Source: Dama dama
Taxonomy: Eukaryota > Chordata > Mammalia > Artiodactyla > Cervidae
Direction: 5' to 3'
Assembly (NCBI RefSeq): GCF_033118175.1
Contig: NC_083698.1
Coordinates: forward strand, 75,485,001-75,549,000
DNA: 64,000 bases
The translations under genes were made by a program, and so were the position numbers. This document shows positions 54,666 through 64,000 of the stretch, piece by piece. The notes under the pieces are model-generated. The model made no database searches. It had not been told where the DNA came from and saw nothing but the letters and a program-made list of their open reading frames with translations. The first letter of the stretch is position 1. Each line of letters begins with the position of its first letter.

Positions 54666-56526
54666 ATAGAAGAATGGAGTAATGCATTGCAGGAGTGTTC
54701 CGTTGTGATCATTCTCCAAGGAATTATGAAAAATAATGATATGGCTTGATCCTAGACTTGACAAACTGAAAGATAAGCTCAAAGAAGTCACTCAGTTTCA
54801 AGGAAATGGCATCGCTCCACTTTTTTCCACTTCAAGGGGACTTTTTTTTTTTCTTTCCAATGATGCATAGCCAGCAGTGCCATGTTGGAAAGTACCTTCC
54901 GCCTTGGGAGACATAGCTTCTACCTCACAGCACTTTCAGCCCCTAAAAATTCATGCTGAAGGTTGATTTCCATTTTTATGCCAGTTCTCAGAATCATGGT
55001 CTCTTTGTAACTGGTGTCAGCTACAGTGTTCCAGAATGCCCCATAAATAGGCCCCTTTCGGGAGCTTTTGGAAGAGATATTTTGATACCTCCTCCATGCA
55101 TATTCACTTGGACTCTAGCCATTTGTCAGGGAAACCATTTGAAAAGGCAATTTGGAAGCCCACCCACATGATCCCAGCAGCTTTTTCTTCTTGCTGATGC
55201 TATTAGGCTAAAATTGGTCTGGTTTTGAATTTATCCAACCCCTCTGACTCAATAACTGGATTATGTTTAGAATAAGAATTTGAAGCAAAATGGTTCAACC
55301 GTGAAGTCTTTGCTCCCCAGAAACCTTCACAGGAACCTCCTCTTCATTTTGCAGTTCTTCCATAGAATTGTGTATTGCTTGGATATGATATGAGTCAATT
55401 ATTATCAAAGTTTGTGTCTGCCATAATGAAAATGTGAGGGATACAGTTTTCATTTAATGTTTATCTTCCTAAAAGGAAGAGCCTGTTTTAATGAATACCT
55501 GAATTGGGATTATCTTTAGCAACCAAATAAAGGCATGCCCAAAACTGTTTAGATTCCCACAAGAATTAAGTTCACTTGGGTAAAATTTTTCCATCTTTGA
55601 GAGAACTCTACCCAATTGTCTTCTTGAAATGTGAATTTATTACATGCATGTAACTTAATAAAATAATTTATTAAACTTAATGACTATTTCACAATACCCC
55701 TTTGCTTATTTGAAACAATAACAAACAATTATCACATATTATGATGTGCAAACAAGAGATGGGGATTTGGAGAAGGAAAACAGGAAATTTATATTATCAC
55801 CAAGAAGCTTTGAGGGGGCCAGGAAGTATAGAGATGAAAGGCCTAAAGAGAGAATATGACAATAAATGGTTGAAAGATGTTTTGTAAGTGATGGAGAAAT
55901 GAAGAATTGAGAATATGAGGAAACTAGAAGCATAGATTAAAGTTCTTGAAGATGCTTCATCAGAGAAGAGGAAGAGATCAATGCTTCTACCAGACCCTCG
56001 TGTAGTGTACTATATTTCTCTACTGTGGTATCCTCAAGTCTTGAGTAGCTTATCATGTGTCATCTCTGTTCTCTGATATCAATGTCTTCTGGAGGGCAGA
56101 CGACACGTATTTCTCAATGCTGGACCCCCATAGCAGATGCCACAGTGTCTGATGCAGAGATTTCAGTGGACCTTAGTTGAAAAGAAGGTGAAAACTAGCC
56201 ATGGTGTTTTATATACACTGGACAGAAGTGCTTACTTTAGTAACATAAAAAAGAAAGCAAGAGAATGCGGCATGTAGTTTCCCTTGCTATCTGAAAGTAG
56301 AGTGTTCCTATGAAACCCTTCATAAGCCAAAATGATAAAGAAAAGAAGGAATTACTTTAGGACACATCTTGCTAAGGGCTGCATGAGATCAATGGAGATA
56401 AAGCACAGATGTTCACAGACAGGTCAAGGTGATGGCAGTGGATGCTGAGATGCTGAGATGCTGAGCTCCGGGGAAGGAGCTTGGCAGGGCAGTTCTCAAT
56501 GCTCAGCGTGCCCCCTGTCTCTATAA
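54666..56526. other. Unassigned region, possible short L2 piece
   Basis: No gene recognised over about 1.9 kb. CTTCTGGAGGGCAGACGACA and CCCCCATAGCAGATGCCACA (56090-56150) resemble L2. GATGCTGA is repeated three times at 56441-56465. Confidence 0.4.
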
Positions 56527-56739
56527 ATGAAAATGAAAGTGTTAATCGCTCAGTCGTGTCCGACTCTTTGCAATGCCATGGACTGTAGCCCACCAGGCTC
56601 CTCTGTCCATGGAATTCTCTAGGCAAGAATACTGGAGTGGCTAGCCATTCCCTTCTCCAGGGGATCTTCCCGACCCAGGGATTGAATCCTTTTCTCCTGG
56701 CTGATTCTTTACCATCTGAGCTGCCAGGGAAGCCCCCAC
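56527..56739 (-). mobile_element. Bov-tA SINE
   Basis: Antisense, near-consensus. 8-bp duplication ctctataa at 56519-56526 and 56740-56747. The stretch TTTTCTCCTGGCTGATTCTT lacks the usual CATTGCAGG. Confidence 0.93.
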
Positions 56740-56747
56740 CTCTATAA

Positions 56748-59700
56748 TGGCTAGGTGCAAAAGAAACCCTGATGCTGTTTTTACTTATTTGTCTTTTTTC
56801 ATAGGAGTGAACACCCTCTTCAGATTTCTTCCATTTGGTGAAAATAGGTACTTGACACAGGTTTTTCATAAAAAGAGGCAATGCTTTCACTCCCTACTGT
56901 GAAAGGAGGAGGCACAGTGGATTACCCGTCTCGGTGTCACCCCCACCATCTGATGCTTCTTCCCTCTGTGCCAAAGTCCAGTGGCTTTTTCCCCCCTTCC
57001 GGGCTTACAAAGGATAAAAATTTGCTGTGTGTTCCCACTTAAAATAGTTCATTCAGTTTTATTCCCCCACAAACATTCCTAAAATGACTAAAATTCAAAA
57101 TAATTTGAAAGCCACATTAAAATAAAATCAGAATCCACAAGTCACTGCTTTCACCTCTTTCTTCATTGGCCTAATTCACAACTTCTTCAGAGTTTGGAAT
57201 TTACTTCAGGGCAATTCTGCAAATATTCTGTATTTAATGGCAGTTTGGAGTTTGAGATCATTATTCATGTTCATGAATTGCACTAAATTTACACATAAAT
57301 TTTACTTGTCCCACTTAACTAATTACTGAGAAGGAGTAATGTGGTAGCATCTTCATCTAGGAAAAACATCTTGAGTGCTTTTGCACACATTTTGCTTTTG
57401 GCATAACCTAAAACACATTGCCCCACAAAACTTTTTCCCTTAACTCTGAAGTCCCTGAGCGTTTCAATAGAAACACAATACTTTTTATCTGGATTCATTT
57501 ACACTCTCATTTGCTCATCAGCGTGGTGTGTTGTGAGAGATATTTAATATTCTCCAAGAGCCCTTTTTTCTGCACATTTCAAAGTTTTTCCTGTAGGAAA
57601 CACTGTGTTCCAAGCCATAAATCGAGTCTGAATCCAGAAAATAGGAGTTAGGTAAGCTCTAAATTTCAAATGAGTTTCAAGTAGTCCTGAGCTCAACTCT
57701 CCATTAGCCATATGATGTGGTTTCCAAGAATGGGAAGTGAGTACCCAAGGTGAAGGAGACTGAGCCTCGTGGCATTAACTGTGACTCAGCACTCATGCTT
57801 TACTCTCACTCTTACTGTGCTGCCTCTAAGACAGCGTCTTTTTCAAGAAACAGGTGTCACAGCTGATGAGTCCTCTCTGGGAGTAATATGCTTTCCAGAG
57901 TGACTTTCTCCTACTGGAAGGGAAGGGCCAGCCCAGTGAGTAAGCTGCCTGTCACTGTGGCCTAAGGTTGCTCTCACCCATAACCATAAGTGAACTTACC
58001 CTTCCAGAAAAGGATCCAGGCTTAGAGTTGACTCTCTTGGCATTTCTTTTTATCAAGAGTGAGTGTGCGCTCAGCTGTGTCCAACTAGTGATGACCAGAT
58101 GATATCTAGCAGTACTAACTGTTGTAGATGAATAATTCCACAAATGACCACCCTCCAGACTGACTAATCTCTGGTTTGCTCTTTTTCTTCTTCTTCTCTT
58201 CAAAATGGAGATCTTGGCCTTCCTATGTTCTTTGGTTTAAATAATTATGTTATTCTTATAATTAATTATCTGCCTGTAGTATTATATTATGATCACCTTC
58301 AGATTTGACATTAAACTTTTTATTGCTTTCTGTATATAATCTGTTCACAACTTCTTCTAAGACTTTGGGTTCCTAAAAGGATGAACAATTTCTATAACTG
58401 ATTCACCCTGTCCATTAGGAACAAGCCTCAGTAGTGCACAATTTGAGTCTCCAAGTTCCCTTCCAACCTGAATGCTTGTAATTGTTGGATTTTTCTTTGT
58501 GACAAGCACATCCCCATGCCTGAGAAGACTGGTTCAAAATAGATGAGTTAGTTTTTCTCTTTTGATTATTTACTTTTCCATCAAAACCAACTATTGAGGT
58601 AATTATTTGGTCAATCAGTACACTTCCCTAAATGCATGCACATGAAGTTATTACATAATTATTAGATAATCAGATAAAGTCATACATTTATATTTTTATA
58701 AAATTAATGAAGTCCACTAAAAATTTGATGATAGAAAACTGATGGTCTGTTTTGAATGACTTGAGTCCATACATTTTAAATATGATAAATTTCTGTGGAG
58801 ACTTCCAGGTGGCTGATAATGCTGAAGGCTGATTCAAGGTTTGTGATGAGTGAATGCAGAGACTCTAAAAGCTCCCTGACTATCTGAAGACAAGATAAGA
58901 GAATCCACACATCTGCTTATCAGTCGCATTGGCTTCCCAGCCTCCTAGGTAACGCTTACTCCTAGCAACCTTAGTCCTTGTAAAAAATCTTATCCTCCAT
59001 CTAAAAAGCAGATCAATCCAAGGGCTGCAAATAAAAGACAGCCTTATTAAAGGCATATTCTCTTGGCATTGCTTGCCAACAGGACTCCAAAGTGTTCATC
59101 CTTGGGAGTTATCACGTCCACGTTCTTAGGGTTGAAAAATCCTTGCAGAGAAGAAAGTAACTAATGTATTCTTTCTCTTCTCTCTGATTTTACTGGGTCA
59201 AGAGAAAAACCTGTAAACAGAACTTCCTTTCATCATCTGCCAAACTCATGGATCCAAGGTTTTCTCCCAAGAAGAGGCAATCTTATGGGCAGTCCCAGGG
59301 AATAACTACCCATAAGAAGCAAAACATAGACTTAAGCAAGTGCCTTCTCCTTAGGCAAATACAGATTCAAAATTTTAAATATGTAGGAAGACAATATTCT
59401 TAAGGAAATAAGCATTAAAAGTAAAGATAATGTGCTATTGATGGAGAGCATTGAGACAATATAGCATTTCATCTATTCTCAATATGGGGCTCCTCCTCTC
59501 CACAGATTAACCTGGGTCTGAAAGAAATCAGACTGCAGTCAAATGGAATTTGTATTTGGAATAGTTTATAGTGTGTTTCTCATCAATCATGGATTTTTAC
59601 ATAAAATTTTCAGAAATATATTATGGTTTGAAAATGCTTACTATCATAAAACCTTAAAGTGAAAGTGTCTTTCGAGATATAGCTGTGCAGTGCTGGTTTC

Positions 59701-59799
59701 ACAAATGAGAGAGAAAAGGACTTAGAGAACAGAATTTTCAAAAAGGCATAAGCGTTAATATGGAATATATCAGAGCAGAATTGCATTTCATGACTTTCA
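56748..59799. other. Repeat-poor, unassigned region
   Basis: About 3 kb without a recognised mobile element or gene, the longest such stretch here. The AT-rich part at 57050-57330 looks like ordinary unique sequence. A ~20-base SINE-like scrap (GCTCAGCTGTGTCCAACT) lies at 58069. Confidence 0.4.
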
Positions 59800-59809
59800 A
59801 TAGTCTTTT

Positions 59810-60033
59810 TATCTGTTATTGAATATAGTTGATTTACAATGTTGTGTTAGTTTCAGGCGTGCAGCAAAGTGATTCAGTTATATATATATTCTTTTGCTGA
59901 TTCTTTTCCCTTATAGGTTATTCCAAAATATAGAGAATAGTTTCCTGTGCTATATGGTAGGCCTTTTTTGGTAATCTATTTTATATACAGTAGTGTATAT
60001 ATGTTAATCCCAAACTCCTAATTTATCCCTCCC
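59810..60033 (-). mobile_element. L1 3' end, cetartiodactyl type, with target-site duplication
   Basis: Antisense: ATTGAATATAGTTGATTTAC, AGTTTCAGGCGTGCAGCAAA, AGTTTCCTGTGCTATATGGT and CTCCTAATTTATCCCTCCC. The 10-bp duplication atagtctttt at 59800-59809 and 60034-60043 shows a discrete 224-base 3'-end insertion. Confidence 0.9.
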
Positions 60034-60043
60034 ATAGTCTTTT

Positions 60044-60354
60044 CCAGTTTGATTGGGGTTGAAGTATGAGTCCTGATTTAAGGAAAAAAAAATCATTTAC
60101 AATTCCACCATCAAATACTATCTGTACTCTCTGTGTACTGAGATTTAACAGAGGTTAGGAAGAAAAGCAAGAGAATTTATGCCCTAAATAATATGTGACC
60201 TAAATAACAATATAAATATTAGGATACACCACCATAGAAAATGTCAACTCAGATAATAGCTTTTTTCCGTAAAATAATATCACTGACTTTTTAAAAATAG
60301 AGTTTTGTGTTTATTCTACTTGAATATAAAGTATAATTAAACATTTGGGGAAAA
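60044..60354. other. Unassigned sequence
   Basis: No gene or repeat recognised. Confidence 0.4.
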
Positions 60355-60515
60355 AAAGAAGCCAACTGCTCAGTCTCAGTTTCCTTACCAGTATGATGGA
60401 GAAAATAATTCTTAATTTGCCATGATTGATATGGGAGTTCTATAGATAACGTGTGCAAGGCATCTAGTGTTGTGCTGGGCACATAGTATGTACTCAGTGA
60501 ATGCTGGTTTCCTTG
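60355..60515 (+). mobile_element. MIR SINE
   Basis: CAGTCTCAGTTTCCTTACCA, TGCTGGGCACATAGTATGTA and CTCAGTGAATGCTGGTTTCC match sense MIR to its end. Confidence 0.78.
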
Positions 60516-60814
60516 AGGAATATTAAAACTCTTCTCATATCTTTTACTTGGCTACTTCAAATCTTTTCTGAATAAAATAGGACATGAATTTATTGATACA
60601 CAAAGAGTTCAGAAATGAATTGTAGGATTGTTGGTTGAAAATAGGATCTAGTTATTTTTACTTATCTTTGACTATGTCCAACTGTCCACATGACTTCACA
60701 TTTCCAGCCCTTTGTGTGCTGGCCTTTTATGAGATTAGCTTGCAGGGATGTTGGGTGACAAGGAGCCTGAATTCACCTTTCTGTGTATCAGTTAGTCCTT
60801 CATATGCATTGAGT

Positions 60815-61222
60815 GGTGTCTTCCAGAGGCAACTTGTGAATGTGACCTTATTTGGACAGAGTCTCTGTGTATGTAATCAAGTTAAGATGAGGTCATACTA
60901 AATTGGGTCCTAAATCCAGTCTGACTTTTGTCCCCCAGACAGAGACAGAAGACAGAAAGAGGATGGCAGGTGGAGACAGAGATTGGAGTTAAGATGCCAT
61001 AAGCCAAGCCAAGGAATGAATGATAAGGATGACTGGCAATCACTGGGTGGGGCAAGAAAGAATCCTTTCCCAGAGTCTTCAGAGAAAGTATGGCCCTGCC
61101 AACTCCTTGAGTTCAGATTTTAGCCTCCAGAACTGTAAAATAATATCTTTCTATTGTTTTAAGCCATCCAGGTTGTGGCCATTTGTTTCAGCAGCAGCAG
61201 GGAAATGAAAACACTTGCTCAT
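60815..61222 (+). mobile_element. MLT1-type LTR (ERVL-MaLR)
   Basis: CTTGTGAATGTGACCTTATT, TGTAATCAAGTTAAGATGAG, GTCATACTAAATTGGGTCCT, AGCCTCCAGAACTGTAAAAT and TTCTATTGTTTTAAGCCATC match MLT1 in order. No internal sequence, so probably a solo LTR. Confidence 0.88.
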
Positions 61223-62254
61223 ACAAGTTCATGGGCATTTGGCAATGATTCTGCAGACCATCTAGTAGAATTTCTATCCCTTAGTAATCCTCATTTATGC
61301 CCAGATATAGGACTTGGGTTTTGTGTTATCTACAAATTCTATACCAATCTTGTTATTCCCTTTAGAGAAGAATGTTGAGAAATGAGGTCATATCTGGTGT
61401 CTTTTTCAAGAAGTGCAGATAAATTTTCTCCCCTTGAATCCCAACACTCAGGCTTTCTCTAAGATAAACTTCCTATCCTGGAGAAGCAGAGACCTGCAAA
61501 ATCCAGAAGACCTTGGAGAAATATCACGAGTGCGCAATCTCGGACAACTGGTAAATTCAGGCAAGAAAATATTTATGGTGAATTGACCTTGTGGATATTA
61601 AAGTGGGTTTTAGGATTTAGAACTTCCCTATTTGAAGTTTCCCATTGGCCCCCTACTATAACAATTGCACAAGGCGTGACATGAAAAGCAGGTTTCTTTT
61701 CACCTGAGAATTGTACTCCCACAGAATGTTTCAGTTCATGTCAAACTAAGCATGTGTATTCAGACTTAGGTAAGGGTCTGACTTCATTCAGACAGTGCTA
61801 CGTGGGCACACAAAGAATGGTGTATTAAAATATAAATAAATCTCCGCAGAACTTACTGGAAACCAAAAAAGGATACATACAGAAATACAGAAATACTAGT
61901 CCATGTTTCTCATTGGACTCTTCTATTCCAGTTTTCATTTGATTCATAGACTCTTGTGATAATCTTCAAACCGGGCCTCTGCCTTTTCTCAGCCAAATTG
62001 TCCTCTCCAAAAAGAAATCTGTGTGCAGCCTTGGACTGGAATGGAAGAGAGGAAAATGAAGAAGTTCAGACTTCTGTCTTTGAATACTCTGGCTTCTGCA
62101 AAAGAAGCACACACACACAGACAATTTAGGATGAACTATAAATATAAAAGGACTATGGCTATAAAGAAAAAGATCAATTATTTTTTTCTTAAGAGGGTCA
62201 GTCTTCAAGGACAAAAGAAGCAATATTGGAGCTGGTCTTAGAAAGTAAGCAGGC
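61223..62254. other. Unassigned, probably single-copy sequence
   Basis: No gene or repeat recognised over about 1 kb. Confidence 0.4.
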
Positions 62255-62345
62255 ATGAGAAAGAGAAAGAAAGAGGGAGAGGGGGGTGGGAGAGAGACAG
62301 AGACAGTGACAGAAACAGAAAGAGAGAGAAAGAGAGGAAAAACCA
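62255..62345 (+). repeat. GA-rich low-complexity tract
   Basis: Purine-only for long runs (GAAAGAGAAAGAAAGAGGGA, GAGAGACAGAGACAGTGACA). The minus strand gives an artefactual Ser/Pro-rich open frame. Confidence 0.9.
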
Positions 62346-63043
62346 AGTCTCTTAAATCCATGTACCGTTCTGGAAGCTCTGTTTCAGACCAGATTAATCT
62401 ACCTGCTGCACAGGCTCGAATTGTGTAACCCTCCCTTTTTATGAAACCCCACTATCTGTCCTGACTTTCCACCTGTTTTTTCTATAGTGCAGTCCTGACC
62501 CCTCAGCTGGAATGTAAGATCTTCCACCATCACATCTCAATTGTATCCTCTGTACACACCTACCCCACACTCTCCTCTGTTGCATCAGCAGAGTGTTGCT
62601 CAGGACTTTGCCTTGATGGCTCTAGGCTCTCCCATTTCTTCCCCAGTCCCATCCCCACAGCCAATGTTTCAAAACCCAGTTGGTTGTTTCAAAACCCAAT
62701 GGTTCAAAATCCAGTTTCAAAACTCCTCCAGGAAGTCCCTCTTCTTTCCTCCAGTTAGAGGTGTTCTTCAGGTCTCCAGATTCCCAAAACACTTCATTTA
62801 ACCCTTTCCCATGATGTGTGTGATAGATTGTTTCTATTTCCCACATATTTGCTCACAACCATGCCCATCCCTGTGAACCCTTCTGGTGTCCCAGTGACAT
62901 GAAATATGACCAGTGACTTTCTCAGATCCTTGGAATGTGAGAGGGAAGGATGTGCCACTTCTACAGAAGCTTGAGGGATGCCACATGGTGTGTCCACAGG
63001 GCCAGCATATCTCAGAAGGGGCTGCTCCTTTTGCCCAACTCTA
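62346..63043. other. Unassigned, with a small degenerate tandem array
   Basis: No gene or repeat family recognised. GTTTCAAAACCCA-like units occur four times at 62666-62726. Confidence 0.4.
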
Positions 63044-63053
63044 GGGATGTTGG

Positions 63054-63560
63054 TGCTTTGTTGATAGCTCAGTTGGTAAAGAATCCACCTGCAGTGCAGG
63101 AGACCTGGGTTCAATCCCTGGGTTGGGAAGATCCCCTGGAGAAGGGAAGGGCTACCCACTCCAGTATTCTGGCCTGGAGAAGTCCATGCAGTCGCAAATG
63201 AACTGTGGTATTGGAGAAGACTCTTGAGAGTCTCTTGGACTGAAAGGAGATACAATCAGTCAATCCTAAAGGAAATCAGTCCTGAATATTCACTGGCAGG
63301 ACTGATGTTGAAGCTGAAACTCCAGTATTTTGGCCACCTGATGCGAATAACTGACTCATTGGAAGAGACCCTGATGATGGAAAAGATTGAAGGCAGAAGG
63401 AGAAGGGGTGACCGAGAATGAAATGATTGGATGGCATCACGAACTCGATGGTCATGAGTTTGAGTAAGCTCCAGGAGTTGGTGATGGACAGGGAAGCCTG
63501 TTGTGCTGCAGTCCATGGGGTTGGAAAGAGTTGGACATGAATGAGTGACTAGACTGACTG
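63054..63560 (+). mobile_element. Chimeric Bov-tA / BovB insertion in one target-site duplication
   Basis: 63054-63200 is a Bov-tA (TTGATAGCTCAGTTGGTAAA head, GGGAAGATCCCCTGGAGAAG, ACTCCAGTATTCTGGCCTGG) that breaks off after a deletion (CCATGCAGTCGCAAATG). 63201-63560 is a BovB 3' end, from AACTGTGGTATTGGAGAAGA to GACTAGACTGACTG. The 10-bp gggatgttgg occurs at 63044-63053 and 63561-63570 but not at the inner junction, so both parts appear to have inserted together. Confidence 0.85.
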
Positions 63561-63714
63561 GGGATGTTGGCAGCATGTGAAGCAGAAAGGTGACTGATCC
63601 ATGAAGGACTTTCCCACCCACGAACTGTAGAAAGCCACTGAGAGCTTGTGGTTATACTATGAAAACACTGTTTCCCAAAAGATGATTTCTAGAACAAGTT
63701 TCCTATTCTGCCTT

Positions 63715-63850
63715 ACATGACCAGTATTTGTGTTCATGTCTTTTCTTCCTTATTAGAGCATGAGCTCCATGTAGAATCTGTGCATGATCCATCTTTGGAT
63801 TTATAACTCTCATCACTGTGTCTGGCATTCAGTATTGCTCATTGACTCAT
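63715..63850 (+). mobile_element. L2 LINE 3' end
   Basis: TAGAGCATGAGCTCCATGTA, CTCATCACTGTGTCTGGCAT and TCAGTATTGCTCATTGACTC fit the sense L2 terminus. Confidence 0.7.
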
Positions 63851-64000
63851 GTAGCAGACAAGTGAGTGACTGTAGGAAGTGTGTGTGTGATGCACGTGTA
63901 TGAGTGTGCAGGGCTGGGGGTGGGATGGCTGTGATGAGGAGAGGAAGAACCAGCTCATTTTCTTGTTCAAATTAGTCATGACTCTTGATCCTTAAATCTT

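Noticed and set aside
58069..58086. Bov-A-like scrap
   Set aside because: Only about 18 bases similar to the SINE body; too short to call.
61966..62361. 131-codon minus-strand open frame with a Ser/Val/Pro-rich segment
   Set aside because: Produced by the GA-rich low-complexity tract at 62255-62345.
1..64000. CRISPR array, phage, operon or other prokaryotic system
   Set aside because: All mobile elements are ruminant retrotransposons and the sequence has vertebrate character throughout; no array of spaced identical repeats is present.

Overview
This is mammalian nuclear DNA from a ruminant, most likely a bovid. The evidence is the repeat content: ten pieces of the RTE retrotransposon BovB, about twenty SINEs of the Bov-tA/Bov-A2 type, tRNA-Glu-derived CHR SINEs shared by whales and ruminants, and a young L1 of the bovine (L1-BT-like) type. 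Older layers shared by all placental mammals (MIR, L2, L1M, MLT1 and hAT-type remnants) lie beneath. I cannot tell cattle from sheep, goat or other bovids.

I found no intact protein-coding gene, no tRNA, rRNA or snRNA gene and no CRISPR array. The longest open frames are decayed retrotransposon coding sequence: BovB reverse transcriptase (13.2-14.6, 15.7-16.7 and 50.2-51.1 kb), the C-terminal end of L1 ORF2 (25.5-27.0 kb, minus) and L1 ORF1 (46.1-46.7 kb). The window reads as an intergenic region or a large intron.

Layout. 0-4 kb: an L1 3' end at the edge, then an antisense retroviral pol remnant broken by a CHR-2 SINE. 4-11 kb: mostly unassigned sequence with scattered SINEs. 11-17 kb: two BovB copies, each inside an older L1. 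17-22 kb: old MIR and L2 pieces. 22-30 kb: a dense nest of L1, Bov-tA and BovB, including a 1.9 kb young L1 with a matching target-site duplication (TSD). 30-39 kb: a retroviral LTR half, a GC-rich block at 32.2-33.6 kb with a GC box and a GTCACGTGAC E-box, a BovB/Bov-A2 double insertion and a 117-bp local duplication. 39-46 kb: repeat-poor, with two CTCF-like motifs pointing at each other at 42.7-42.96 kb. 46-52 kb: an L1 with ORF1 joined to a 3' end, L1M pieces and a BovB next to a TA repeat. 52-64 kb: largely unassigned sequence plus L2, MLT1 and a Bov-tA/BovB chimera near the right end.

Most of the structure is retrotransposition history. BovB and L1 supply the reverse transcriptase and endonuclease, and the SINEs share 3' ends with BovB and use its machinery. 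The most unusual points are the chimera inside one TSD pair, three copies of one target sequence around BovB and Bov-A2, an insertion that is only an A tail, and the L1 lacking ORF2. All family names come from recognising consensus sequence by eye; no database search was run.
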